A stretch of DNA of 64,000 nt from Streptomyces sp. ISL-100 (GTDB lineage: Bacteria; Actinomycetota; Actinomycetes; Streptomycetales; Streptomycetaceae), in NCBI RefSeq assembly GCF_018614615.1, contig NZ_JAGGOK010000037.1, positions 1 through 64,000 of the forward strand, in the 5' to 3' direction. Position 1 is the stretch's first letter, and the number at the start of each line of letters is the position of its first letter. This document shows positions 1 to 8,217 of the stretch, in pieces. Below the pieces are notes generated by a model. That model was given only the letters and a program-made list of their open reading frames with translations, had not been told where the DNA came from and ran no database searches. The position numbers were made by a program, and so were the translations under genes.

Positions 1-882
1 CCCGTGCCCCACGTACCGCACAGCCCCGGCCCCGCCCCGCAGCGCCCCCGCCACCGCGAGCACCGCCGCCCCCGGATACCGCTCCGACCCGGCCACGACG
101 CCCACCACCCCGCGCCGGTACTTGTCGCTCTCCGCCCCCGGAACCGGCAGCAACGCGGCCACGTCCGCATGCTGCAGCGCCTCGACGTCCGCTTCCACCG
201 CTTCGAGATCCAGCCCCAGCTCGACCAGCCGCACGGCCCCGACGTACTCCCGCGCGGGGTCGATCAGCAGCCCGGGCTTGTACGTACCGAAGGTGACCGT
301 CACATCGGCGCGCACGCACTCCCCCCGCACCTCCCCACTGTCCGCCTCGACCCCGCTGGGCAGGTCCACGGAGACGACAACCGCCCCCGAGCCCCGCGCG
401 GCCCGCACCAACGGCACAGCGGCTTCCCGCAACCCACCCCTGCCCCCAATCCCGGTGATCCCGTCGACCACAAGATCCGCACGCGCAAAATCCGCACGCG
501 CAAGATTCGCCCGCGCAAAATCCGCACCCGCAAAATCGGCACCCGCAAGACCCACACCCGCATCACCGGCCGCCACCACGGTTCCCCCAGCCCGCCGCAA
601 CGCGGCCAGCCCACCCCCATGCGCCCGCTCCGCATCGAGCAACACCGCAGCGACCCCCGCCCCCCGCCGGGCCAGCCGCGCCCCCGCGTACAGCGCGTCG
701 CCCCCGTTGTCCCCACTCCCGACGAGCAGCACAACCCGCGATCCGTAAACCCGTCCCAGCAGCCCCGCACACACCGCCGCGAGCCCGGCCGCGGCCCGCT
801 GCATGAGCGCACCCTCAGGGAGGCGGGCCATCAGCTCCCGCTCAGCGGTCCGTACGGTCTCCACGCCATAAGCAGCACGCAT
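1..882 (-). CDS. nnrE/nnrD: Bifunctional NAD(P)H-hydrate epimerase / ADP-dependent NAD(P)HX dehydratase (3' part outside window)
   Basis: Repairs hydrated NADH and NADPH: the N-terminal domain epimerises NAD(P)HX and the C-terminal domain dehydrates the S form using ADP. Only 294 codons are in the window, reading MRAAYGVETVRTAERELMAR at the start; the frame is open to base 1. The epimerase core is visible as VLLVGSGDNGGDALYAGARL, followed by VDGITGIGGRGGLR and a typical SVDLPSGVD motif. The last ~30 codons (YRRGVVGVVAGSERYPGAAV) begin the dehydratase domain. The ATG at 880-882 has GGTGAGGTG upstream. Codons around 110-137 hold an in-frame insertion of 15-bp repeats (see the repeat entry). It is the last gene of a glmS-acpS-nnrE run. 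The family assignment is firm; the fusion is inferred from the visible start of the second domain. Confidence 0.9.
   Translation of the reverse strand, partial: MRAAYGVETVRTAERELMARLPEGALMQRAAAGLAAVCAGLLGRVYGSRVVLLVGSGDNGGDALYAGARLARRGAGVAAVLLDAERAHGGGLAALRRAGGTVVAAGDAGVGLAGADFAGADFARANLARADFARADLVVDGITGIGGRGGLREAAVPLVRAARGSGAVVVSVDLPSGVEADSGEVRGECVRADVTVTFGTYKPGLLIDPAREYVGAVRLVELGLDLEAVEADVEALQHADVAALLPVPGAESDKYRRGVVGVVAGSERYPGAAVLAVAGALRGGAGAVRYVGHG
471..555. repeat. 15-bp tandem repeat inside nnrE coding A-D/N-F/L pentapeptides
   Basis: About five to six imperfect 15-bp units of the type acgcgcaaaatccgc lie head to tail, for example at 481-495, 496-510, 511-525, 526-540 and 541-555. On the minus strand they encode GADFA, GADFA, RANLA, RADFA and RADLV. 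This resembles a pentapeptide-repeat (A-D/N-L-x-x) strip. The unit length is a multiple of 3, so the reading frame survives copy-number change. Confidence 0.85.
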
Positions 883-927
883 GAGCAAAGACACCTCACC
901 TTTCGACCTCGACGTCGACCTCGACCT

Positions 928-1296
928 TCAGCCTTCGGCAATGACCACCGCAGATGCGATCCCCGCATCGTGACTGAGCGAGACATGCCAGGACCGCACC
1001 CCCAGGGCCTGCGCCCGCGCCAGCACCGTCCCGCTCACCCGCAGCCGCGGCTGCCCGCTGTCCTCGACGTACACCTCCGCGTCCGTCCAGTGCAGCCCGG
1101 CCGGCGCGCCCAGCGCCTTCGCGAGGGCCTCCTTCGCCGCGAACCGCGCGGCGAGCGAGGCGATTCCGCGCCGTTCACCGCTCGGCAGGTTCAACTCGCT
1201 CTCCAGGAACAGCCGGTCGGCCAGATGCGGCGTACGCTCCATCGACACCCGGAAGCGCTCGATCTCGGCGACGTCAATTCCCACACCAATGATCAC
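928..1296 (-). CDS. acpS: Holo-[acyl-carrier-protein] synthase
   Basis: Transfers 4'-phosphopantetheine from CoA to the acyl carrier protein of fatty acid synthesis. At 122 aa it is normal for the family. The two signature motifs are present: IGVGIDVAEIERF with metal-binding Asp8, and ARFAAKEALAKALG with Glu56. The C-terminal SLSHDAGIASAVVIAE strand is also typical. It lies 4 bp downstream of glmS and 45 bp upstream of nnrE on the same strand, so co-transcription is likely. It probably serves primary metabolism rather than a polyketide cluster, because of its glmS neighbourhood. Confidence 0.96.
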   Translation of the reverse strand: MIIGVGIDVAEIERFRVSMERTPHLADRLFLESELNLPSGERRGIASLAARFAAKEALAKALGAPAGLHWTDAEVYVEDSGQPRLRVSGTVLARAQALGVRSWHVSLSHDAGIASAVVIAEG

Positions 1297-1300
1297 GCGC

Positions 1301-3175
1301 TCACTCCACCGTCACGGACTTGGCCAGGTTCCGGGGCTGATCAACCTCATTGCCCCGGGCCGTAGCCAGCTCACAGGCGAAAACCTGCAACGGCACAGTG
1401 GAAACCAACGGCTGCAAAAGCGTCGGCGTGACGGGAATCCAGATCAGATGATCGGCGTACGGAACAACCGCCTGATCCCCCTCCTCCGCGATGACAATTG
1501 TCCGCGCCCCCCGAGCCCTGATCTCCTGAATATTCGACACGATCTTGTCGTGCAGAACAGACCGCCCCCGAGGCGAAGGAACAACAACGACAACCGGCAG
1601 ATCATCCTCGATAAGCGCAATCGGCCCGTGCTTCAGCTCACCCGCGGCAAATCCCTCCGCATGCATGTAAGCGAGCTCCTTCAGCTTGAGCGCCCCCTCC
1701 AGGGCCACCGGATACCCCACATGCCGCCCCAGGAACAGCACCGTGTCCTTCCCCGCCAGCGACCGGGCCAGCTCGCGCACCGGCTCCATCGTCTCCAGGA
1801 CCCGCTCCACCTGCCCCGAGATCGCGGACAGCTCGCGCACGACGCCCCGGACCTCGTCCCCCCACTTGGCCCCGCGCACCTGCGCCAGATAAAGCGCGAC
1901 CAGATAGCAGGCAACCAATTGCGTCAAAAACGCCTTGGTGGAAGCAACGGCGACCTCAGGCCCGGCATGCGTATAAAGCGCCGCATCGGACTCCCGCGGA
2001 ATGGTCGACCCATTCGTATTGCATACGGCCAGCACCTTCGCGCCCTGTTCCCGCGCATGCCGCAGCGCCATCAGCGTGTCCATGGTCTCGCCGGACTGCG
2101 AGATCGCGATCACCAGCGTCCGCGAGTCCAGAATGGGATCGCGATACCGGAATTCGCTCGCCAGCTCAGTCTCGCAGGGAATCCGCGTCCAGTGCTCAAT
2201 GGCCAGTTTCGCGATCATCCCCGCATGAAAGGCGGTCCCACAAGCCACCACCACAACCTTGTCGACTTCCCGCAGCACGGCGTCAGGGATCCGCACCTCA
2301 TCGAGGCGCAGCGAGCCGGCACCGTCGATCCGCCCCAGCAACGTGTCGGCGACAGCCTTCGGCTGCTCGGCGATCTCCTTGAGCATGAAGTAGTCGTAGC
2401 CGCCCTTCTCGGCCGCGGAGGCGTCCCAGTCGATGTGGTACGACCGCACTTCCGCCGGCGCACCGTAGAAATCGGTCACCGCGACCGACACCCCTGCCGC
2501 GCCGCCCCCGCCCTCTTCCCGCCGTACCTCGACGACCTGGTCCTGCCCCAGCTCGATCGCCGACCGCGTATGCGCGATGAACGCGGCCACGTCGGACGCG
2601 AGAAAGGCTTCCCCCTCCCCCACACCCACCACCAGCGGCGAGTTCCGCCGCGCCCCCACCACCACATCCGGCTCATCCGCGTGCACGGCGACCAGCGTGA
2701 ACGCCCCGTCGAGCCGACGGCACACCAGCCGCATCGACTCCGCCAGGTCCCCGCACGAGGAGAAGGACTCGGCCAGCAGGTGCGCCACGACCTCGGTATC
2801 GGTTTCCGAGACCAGCTCGTGCCCGCGTTCGGCGAGCTCGGCCCGCAGCGACGCGAAATTCTCAATGATCCCGTTGTGTACGACGGCGACGCGCCCCGCG
2901 TTGTCCAGATGCGGATGGGCGTTGACATCCGTGGGCCCGCCGTGTGTGGCCCACCGGGTGTGCCCGATGCCCGTGGACCCGGCCGGCAGCGGCCGCCCAA
3001 CCAGCTCCTTCTCCAGGTTGACGAGCTTGCCCGCCTTCTTCCCCGCGGCCAGCCCACCGTCGGCGAGGACGGCCACCCCTGACGAGTCGTAACCCCGGTA
3101 TTCGAGCCGCTTCAGTCCCGCGACGACAACATCAAGCGCCGACTGCCCGCCGACGTACCCCACGATTCCGCACAT
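1301..3175 (-). CDS. glmS: Glutamine--fructose-6-phosphate aminotransferase (isomerizing)
   Basis: Makes glucosamine-6-phosphate from fructose-6-phosphate and glutamine, the first step to UDP-GlcNAc and peptidoglycan. The protein is 624 aa. MCGIVGYVGG gives the processed N-terminal catalytic Cys of a class II glutamine amidotransferase, which covers about residues 1-220. Two SIS sugar-isomerase domains follow, with SQSGETMDTLMALR and the C-terminal PRNLAKSVTVE. A TANNNT box (TAGGGT, 3182-3187) ends 6 nt before the ATG and no good ribosome site is visible, so the mRNA may be leaderless. There is no room for a glmS ribozyme. It is divergent from coaA (78-bp gap). glmM, the next enzyme of the pathway, lies nearby. 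Confidence 0.97.
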   Translation of the reverse strand: MCGIVGYVGGQSALDVVVAGLKRLEYRGYDSSGVAVLADGGLAAGKKAGKLVNLEKELVGRPLPAGSTGIGHTRWATHGGPTDVNAHPHLDNAGRVAVVHNGIIENFASLRAELAERGHELVSETDTEVVAHLLAESFSSCGDLAESMRLVCRRLDGAFTLVAVHADEPDVVVGARRNSPLVVGVGEGEAFLASDVAAFIAHTRSAIELGQDQVVEVRREEGGGGAAGVSVAVTDFYGAPAEVRSYHIDWDASAAEKGGYDYFMLKEIAEQPKAVADTLLGRIDGAGSLRLDEVRIPDAVLREVDKVVVVACGTAFHAGMIAKLAIEHWTRIPCETELASEFRYRDPILDSRTLVIAISQSGETMDTLMALRHAREQGAKVLAVCNTNGSTIPRESDAALYTHAGPEVAVASTKAFLTQLVACYLVALYLAQVRGAKWGDEVRGVVRELSAISGQVERVLETMEPVRELARSLAGKDTVLFLGRHVGYPVALEGALKLKELAYMHAEGFAAGELKHGPIALIEDDLPVVVVVPSPRGRSVLHDKIVSNIQEIRARGARTIVIAEEGDQAVVPYADHLIWIPVTPTLLQPLVSTVPLQVFACELATARGNEVDQPRNLAKSVTVE

Positions 3176-3181
3176 GTCCGC

Positions 3182-3187
3182 ACCCTA
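3182..3187 (-). promoter_or_regulatory. Putative -10 box of a leaderless glmS transcript
   Basis: TAGGGT on the minus strand lies 6 nt from the glmS ATG. Streptomyces genes with such an arrangement are often leaderless. No convincing -35 hexamer is visible, so this is inference from position. Confidence 0.4.
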
Positions 3188-3253
3188 CGGCCGACGGCCC
3201 CACGTGACCGAGCACACCACCCACGGCAGCCCCGTACACCGGACAATGGCCCT

Positions 3254-4279
3254 GTGATCACTTCGCCGCCACGAAGCACCCCGCCAGGCACCCCGCCGGG
3301 CACCCCCCGAGGCGCCCAGCGCCGGGCAGACGCTTCGCCGTACCTGGACCTCACCCGGGCGGAGTGGAGCGCGCTGCGCGAGAAGACCCCCCTCCCCCTC
3401 ACCGCGGAGGAGCTCGAAAAACTCCGCGGCCTGGGCGACGTCATCGACCTCGACGAGGTACGGGACGTCTACCTCCCCCTCTCCCGCCTGCTCAATCTCT
3501 ACGTACAGGCGACCTCGGGCCTGCGCGGCGCCCTGAACACCTTCCTCGGCGACGCGGCCAACGGCCACGGCTCCCAGCGCGGCACCCCGTTCGTCATAGG
3601 AGTGGCGGGCAGCGTAGCCGTGGGCAAATCGACCGTCGCCCGTCTCCTCCAGGCACTGCTGGCCCGCTGGCCCGAGCACCCCCACGTCGAGCTGCTCACC
3701 ACCGACGGCTTCCTCTACCCCATGGAGGAGCTCAAGAACCGCGGCCTCCTGTCACGCAAGGGCTTCCCGGAGTCGTACGACCGACGAGCCCTCACCCGCT
3801 TCGTCGCCGACATCAAGGCGGGCAAGGACGAGGTCACCGCCCCCGTCTACTCCCACCTGATCTACGACATCGTGCCCGGCGAGCGCCTTACGGTCCGCCG
3901 CCCCGACATCCTGATCGTCGAGGGCCTGAACGTCCTGCAGCCCGCGCTCCCCGGCAAGGACGGCCGCACCCGGGTCGGTCTCGCCGACTACTTCGACTTC
4001 AGCGTGTACGTCGACGCGCGCTCCGAGGACATCGAGACCTGGTACCTCAACCGCTTCCGCAAACTGCGCGAGACGGCGTTCCAGGACCCCTCCTCCTACT
4101 TCAGGAAGTACACCCAGGTCTCCGAGGAAGAGGCCCTGGATTACGCCCGTACGATGTGGCGGACCATCAACAAGCCCAACCTGCTGGAGAACGTGGCGCC
4201 AACGCGCGGCCGTGCCACGCTGGTTGTGCGCAAGGGCCCCGACCACAAGGTCAAACGCCTCTCACTCCGCAAACTCTGA
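3254..4279 (+). CDS. coaA: Type I pantothenate kinase
   Basis: Phosphorylates pantothenate in the first committed step of CoA synthesis. The protein is 341 aa with a GTG start. The Walker A motif GVAGSVAVGKST is near residue 117, followed by TTDGFLYP and YLNRFRKLRETAF, all typical of bacterial CoaA. The first ~25 residues (STPPGTPPGTPRGAQRR) are a low-complexity Pro/Gly/Thr extension built on 12-bp repeats and are not part of the usual core, so the true start could be internal. It is followed after 12 bp by the DUF389 gene and is divergent from glmS. Confidence 0.95.
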   Translation: MITSPPRSTPPGTPPGTPRGAQRRADASPYLDLTRAEWSALREKTPLPLTAEELEKLRGLGDVIDLDEVRDVYLPLSRLLNLYVQATSGLRGALNTFLGDAANGHGSQRGTPFVIGVAGSVAVGKSTVARLLQALLARWPEHPHVELLTTDGFLYPMEELKNRGLLSRKGFPESYDRRALTRFVADIKAGKDEVTAPVYSHLIYDIVPGERLTVRRPDILIVEGLNVLQPALPGKDGRTRVGLADYFDFSVYVDARSEDIETWYLNRFRKLRETAFQDPSSYFRKYTQVSEEEALDYARTMWRTINKPNLLENVAPTRGRATLVVRKGPDHKVKRLSLRKL

Positions 4280-4291
4280 GGGATACACACC

Positions 4292-5236
4292 GTGCTTCAC
4301 CTCCGCCTGATCGTCCCTGCCGACCGCACCGACGAGGTCGTAGGCACGGTGGAGAAGACGGTAGGCACCACACACATCGCCGTCATCCCCGGGGCTGCCC
4401 GCGCCCCGGCAGGCGACCTGATCATGTGCGATGTGGCGCGCGAGGCGGGCGACGACCTCATCAACACGCTCCGCGCGATGGGCATCGACGAATGCGGCTC
4501 GATCGCCGTGGAGAACATCGACCTCTCCCTCTCCACCCGCGCCGCGAAGGCGGAGAAGGACGCACCGGGCGAGGGCGCGGACGCGGTGCTGTGGGAGCAG
4601 CTGTCGGAGGCGACGCACGAGGAGTCGACGCTCTCCGTCACCTACATCGCGTTCCTGTCGCTGGCGACGATGATCGCAGCCTGCGGTGTGGTGCTCGACA
4701 ACGCGATCCTGATCGTGGGCGCGATGGCGGTGGGCCCTGAGTTCGGCCCGCTGGCCGGCTTCTGCACGGCGCTGGTGCAGCGCGCCCCGAAGCTGGCCTG
4801 GCGCTCGTTCGCCGCGCTGATCGTGGGTTTCGCGGCGGCGATGGCGGTGACGGTCCTGTTCAGCCTCTTCATGGACGCGACGAACCTCTTCACCGAGACC
4901 ATGCTGGCCGCGAAGCGCCCCAACACGGGCTTCATCTACGCCCCCGACTGGCTGTCGTTCGTAGTGGCCGTACTGGCGGGCGCGGCCGGCATGCTGTCCC
5001 TCACGTCGGCCAAGTCCGGCGCCCTGGTCGGCGTCGCCATCTCGGTGACAACGGTCCCGGCGGCGGCCAACGCGGCCGTGGCGCTGAGCTACGGCCAGGT
5101 GAAGCAGACGTGGGGCTCCTCCGAGCAGCTCCTGCTCAACCTGCTCGGCATCGTCGTCGCCGGTACGCTCACGCTGCTGGCCCAGAAGTACTTCTGGGCG
5201 AAGCAGCGCGAGCGTACCGCCGGCAAGAACGCCTAA
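4292..5236 (+). CDS. DUF389 family integral membrane protein
   Basis: The protein is 314 aa with a GTG start, 12 bp after coaA. The N-terminal ~110 residues form a soluble ferredoxin-like domain (MLHLRLIVPADRTDEVV). About six hydrophobic segments follow, with the family hallmarks SLATMIAACGVVLDNAILIV and GAMAVGPEFGPLAG. The family is widespread and poorly characterised; no transport substrate can be named. It ends convergently with glmM, sharing the four bases 5233-5236. Confidence 0.88.
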   Translation: MLHLRLIVPADRTDEVVGTVEKTVGTTHIAVIPGAARAPAGDLIMCDVAREAGDDLINTLRAMGIDECGSIAVENIDLSLSTRAAKAEKDAPGEGADAVLWEQLSEATHEESTLSVTYIAFLSLATMIAACGVVLDNAILIVGAMAVGPEFGPLAGFCTALVQRAPKLAWRSFAALIVGFAAAMAVTVLFSLFMDATNLFTETMLAAKRPNTGFIYAPDWLSFVVAVLAGAAGMLSLTSAKSGALVGVAISVTTVPAAANAAVALSYGQVKQTWGSSEQLLLNLLGIVVAGTLTLLAQKYFWAKQRERTAGKNA

Positions 5237-6591
5237 CCGAGCGCGGACTTCACCACATCGGCGAGCCGCCCCGCGACCGCCTTCGCCTGCTCGATGTCGG
5301 CCGCCTCGACCATGACCCGCACGAGCGGCTCGGTGCCGGAGGACCGCAGCAGTACCCGTCCGGTGGCGCCCAGCTCACGCTCGGCGTCGGCGACGGCGGC
5401 CGCCAGCTCGGCGGAGGTGGTGACGCGCGACTTGTCGACGTCGGGCACGTTGATGAGGATCTGCGGCAGCCGGCTCATGACCCCGGCGAGGTCCGCGAGC
5501 GTACGCCCGGTGGCGGCCACCCGCGCGGCCAGCATCAGGCCGGTGAGCGTGCCGTCGCCGGTGGTCGCGTGGTCGAGCACGATCACATGCCCGGACTGCT
5601 CGCCACCCAGGGCGTACCCCTCGGCCTTCATCGACTCCAGCACATACCGGTCGCCGACGGCGGTCTGTACGAGCTGGATGCCCTCGCGCTCCATGGCCAG
5701 CTTGAAGCCGAGGTTCGACATGACGGTGCCGACCACGGTGTTCTTACGGAGCTGACCGGCTTCCCGCATGGCGAGCGCGAGCACGGCGAGGATCTGGTCC
5801 CCGTCGACCTCACGCCCTTCGGCATCCACGGCCAGACACCGGTCGGCATCCCCGTCATGCGCGACACCAAGATCGGCGCCGTGCTCGACGACGGCGGCCC
5901 GGAGCATCTCCAGGTGCGTGGACCCGCACCCGTCGTTGATGTTCAGCCCATCAGGGTCGGCACCAATGGTGACGATCTCGGCGCCGGCCCGGGCGAAGGC
6001 CTCGGGCGATACGCGCGAGGCAGCCCCGTGAGCCTCGTCCAGCACGACCTTCACGCCGTCGAGCCGATTGGGCAGCACACCAATGAGATGGGCGATGTAC
6101 TGATCCGCGCCCGCGTCGTAGTCGGAAACGCGGCCGACGCCCGCCCCGGTCGGCCGGGCCCAGGGCTCGCCGGTCCTGTGCTGTTCGTACACAGCCTCGA
6201 TGCGGCGCTCCAGCTCGTCGGCGAGCTTGTGCCCACCGCGCGCGAAGAACTTGACACCGTTGTCCGGCATCGCGTTGTGGCTCGCGGAGAGCATGACGCC
6301 GAGATCGGCACCCAGCGCCCCGGTGAGGTAAGCCACCGCGGGGGTCGGCAGAACTCCGACCCGCAGCACGTCCACACCCGCGCTCGCGAGACCCGCCACG
6401 ACGGCGGCCTCCAGAAACTCCCCAGACGCACGCGGATCACGTCCGACCACGGCGGTCGGCCGATGCCCCTCAAAGGTGCCCGCCTCGGCGAGCACATGCG
6501 CCGCCGCGACCGACAGACCGAGCGCGAGCTCAGCCGTCAGGTCCGCGTTGGCGACACCGCGCACACCGTCAGTGCCGAAGAGTCGTCCCAC
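5233..6591 (-). CDS. glmM: Phosphoglucosamine mutase
   Basis: Converts glucosamine-6-phosphate to glucosamine-1-phosphate on the way to UDP-GlcNAc. The 452-aa protein starts MGRLFGTDGVRGVAN. The phosphoserine loop MLSASHNAMPDNG (catalytic Ser104) and the metal loop HDGDADRCL are present, as is a C-terminal RSSGTEPLVRVM phosphate-binding loop. It lies downstream of rpsI on the same strand but beyond a strong hairpin, so it probably depends on its own promoter or on readthrough. It functions with glmS at 1301-3175. Confidence 0.97.
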   Translation of the reverse strand: MGRLFGTDGVRGVANADLTAELALGLSVAAAHVLAEAGTFEGHRPTAVVGRDPRASGEFLEAAVVAGLASAGVDVLRVGVLPTPAVAYLTGALGADLGVMLSASHNAMPDNGVKFFARGGHKLADELERRIEAVYEQHRTGEPWARPTGAGVGRVSDYDAGADQYIAHLIGVLPNRLDGVKVVLDEAHGAASRVSPEAFARAGAEIVTIGADPDGLNINDGCGSTHLEMLRAAVVEHGADLGVAHDGDADRCLAVDAEGREVDGDQILAVLALAMREAGQLRKNTVVGTVMSNLGFKLAMEREGIQLVQTAVGDRYVLESMKAEGYALGGEQSGHVIVLDHATTGDGTLTGLMLAARVAATGRTLADLAGVMSRLPQILINVPDVDKSRVTTSAELAAAVADAERELGATGRVLLRSSGTEPLVRVMVEAADIEQAKAVAGRLADVVKSALG

Positions 6592-6656
6592 TGGTGTCCT
6601 CCGAAATGCTCCGAAAATGCACTACAAAGCCAGAAAGCCAGAAAGCGATAAACGAA

Positions 6657-6689
6657 CGCCCCGGCAGCACACGAGGTGCCGCCGGGGCG
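6657..6689 (-). terminator. Hairpin terminator of rplM-rpsI
   Basis: The 12-bp arms cgccccggcagc and gccgccggggcg surround a 9-nt loop, 28 bp after the rpsI stop. The single imperfect pair is G.U in minus-strand RNA and A.C in plus-strand RNA, which supports function on the rpsI side. Confidence 0.75.
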
Positions 6690-6716
6690 AACGTCTGATA
6701 CAGGCGAGCAGGCGGA

Positions 6717-7244
6717 TTAGCGCTTGCTGTACTGCGGCGCCTTGCGGGCCTTCTTGAGACCGGCCTTCTTGCGCTCGACCGCACGGTCGTCGCGGGAGAG
6801 GAAGCCGGCCTTCTTCAGCGTGGCGCGGTTGTTGTCCACGTCCGCCTCGTTCAGCGCACGGGCGACACCGAGACGGAGCGCACCGGCCTGACCGGAGACA
6901 CCGCCACCCGCGATGCGGGCGATGACGTCGTAGCGGCCGTCGAGCTCGAGCACCTTGAAGGGCTCGTTGACTTCCTGCTGGTGCACCTTGTTCGGGAAGT
7001 AGTCCTCGAGCGTACGCCCGTTGATCTTCCACTTGCCGGTGCCCGGAACGATCCGGACGCGGGCGATGGCGTTCTTGCGACGGCCCAGGCCGGCCGCGGG
7101 CTGCGGGTCGCCGAAGCGGCCCGCGAGCGACTCGGAGGTGTACTCACCCTCGACGGGCACCTCGGACTCGAACGTCGTCACCTCGGCGAAGGTCTCTTCA
7201 GCCTCGGTGCCCTCGACGGGGGTCTCTGCAGTGGTCTCGGCCAC
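6717..7244 (-). CDS. rpsI: 30S ribosomal protein S9
   Basis: Small-subunit protein whose C-terminal tail reaches the P-site tRNA; the conserved end KKARKAPQYSKR is present. The protein is 175 aa, about 45 longer than E. coli S9, because of an acidic N-terminal extension (ETPVEGTEAEETFAEV) of the kind seen in actinobacteria. The core starts at GLGRRKNAIARVRI. It is 45 bp downstream of rplM in the usual rplM-rpsI operon. Confidence 0.98.
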   Translation of the reverse strand: MAETTAETPVEGTEAEETFAEVTTFESEVPVEGEYTSESLAGRFGDPQPAAGLGRRKNAIARVRIVPGTGKWKINGRTLEDYFPNKVHQQEVNEPFKVLELDGRYDVIARIAGGGVSGQAGALRLGVARALNEADVDNNRATLKKAGFLSRDDRAVERKKAGLKKARKAPQYSKR

Positions 7245-7289
7245 GATTCTCCTCAGATTTCTTTCGTTCTTAGGGGGGTGTGGCCGGAA

Positions 7290-7733
7290 CTACTGCGCGA
7301 CCTGGGTGATCTCGAACGGCACCGGCTGCTGGGCAGCGTGCGGGTGCTCGGGACCTGCGTAGATCTTCAGCTTCGAGAGCATCTGACGACCCAGGGTGTT
7401 CTTGGGGATCATGCCCTTGATGGCCTTCTCGACGGCCTTCTCGGGGCTCTTCGCCAGCAGCTCGTCGTAGCGCACCGAACGGAGACCGCCCGGGAAACCG
7501 GAGTGGCGGTACGCCATCTTCTGGGTCTTCTTGTTGCCGGAGAGGTGAACCTTCTCGGCGTTGACAATGATGACGAAGTCGCCCATGTCCATGTGCGGGG
7601 CGTAAATCGCCTTGTGCTTGCCCCGCAGGAGGTTGGCGGCAGTCGTCGCCAGACGGCCCAGGACGATGTCCTGCGCGTCGATGATGTGCCACTGGCGCGT
7701 GACATCGCCGGGCTTGGGGCTGTACGTACGCAC
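7290..7733 (-). CDS. rplM: 50S ribosomal protein L13
   Basis: Large-subunit assembly protein, 147 aa, normal length. It starts MRTYSPKPGDVTRQWHIIDA and has the conserved LGRLATTAANLLRGKHK and GMLP-like GMIPKNTLGRQM motifs. It is the first gene of the rplM-rpsI operon, with a promoter about 180 bp upstream. L13 represses its own operon in E. coli; no matching leader structure was identified here. Confidence 0.98.
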   Translation of the reverse strand: MRTYSPKPGDVTRQWHIIDAQDIVLGRLATTAANLLRGKHKAIYAPHMDMGDFVIIVNAEKVHLSGNKKTQKMAYRHSGFPGGLRSVRYDELLAKSPEKAVEKAIKGMIPKNTLGRQMLSKLKIYAGPEHPHAAQQPVPFEITQVAQ

Positions 7734-8217
7734 GGTCGTAGCCTTCGCTTCTTCAGTGAGTGGGTCCTGACAAGGCCACCCGGACGATCACGACAGCCGT
7801 GGCGGCATTCGGGGACGCAACCCGTCTGCCTGCCGCTGGTCATCGGCCCGGTGGACCGGCGTAAGGGCCCCTCGCGTGAGAACGACCAAGCCAATACGCA
7901 TAACGAACTGGAAGCCTACCCGCCTGCCCCCGTACGGGTCAAAACGGCCCGGCGGCACCCGCCCCAAGCCCCCGCCCACATTCGGCCACCCGGCTCGCGC
8001 CCCGCCCCCGGGCCCACTCCGACCCGCCCGACCCCGCCTCGCAGGCCGCGGTGCCAGGAGGGGACGTGTCGGGGCGCTCCCCGCAGGGCGTCGAGCGCAA
8101 CGAGCCCGAACGAGGGAACACCTACCCGAACGTTCGGCGCCCGAGGAGACGCCCCGACGCGGCACCGACCCCAGAGCCCCGCACCGGGAGCCGGCCCAGG
8201 CCGCCGCCGGCGCCGCG
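7734..8217. other. Intergenic region upstream of rplM and downstream of the ABC-F gene
   Basis: This 484-bp stretch shows no convincing gene. It carries the rplM promoter at 7913-7942. A long-range inverted repeat (8065-8076 with 8150-8161, one mismatch) could form a stem downstream of the ABC-F gene. The remainder is very GC-rich without other recognisable signals. Confidence 0.6.
7913..7942 (-). promoter_or_regulatory. Sigma-70-like promoter for rplM-rpsI
   Basis: On the minus strand TTGACC and TAGGCT are separated by 18 bp, close to the principal sigma factor (HrdB) consensus. The predicted start leaves a leader of about 170 nt before the rplM start. Confidence 0.7.

Noticed and set aside
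471..555. A short CRISPR-like array
   Set aside because: The 15-bp units are directly adjacent with no spacers, and they are in frame within a gene.
3176..3253. A glmS ribozyme or long glmS leader
   Set aside because: Only 78 bp separate glmS and coaA, and the probable -10 box leaves no leader; glmS ribozymes are mainly known from Firmicutes.
3364..4740. A 458-codon frame overlapping coaA and the DUF389 gene on the same strand
   Set aside because: Both genes in the other frames have full family motifs; this frame is rich in Arg and Pro without a domain.
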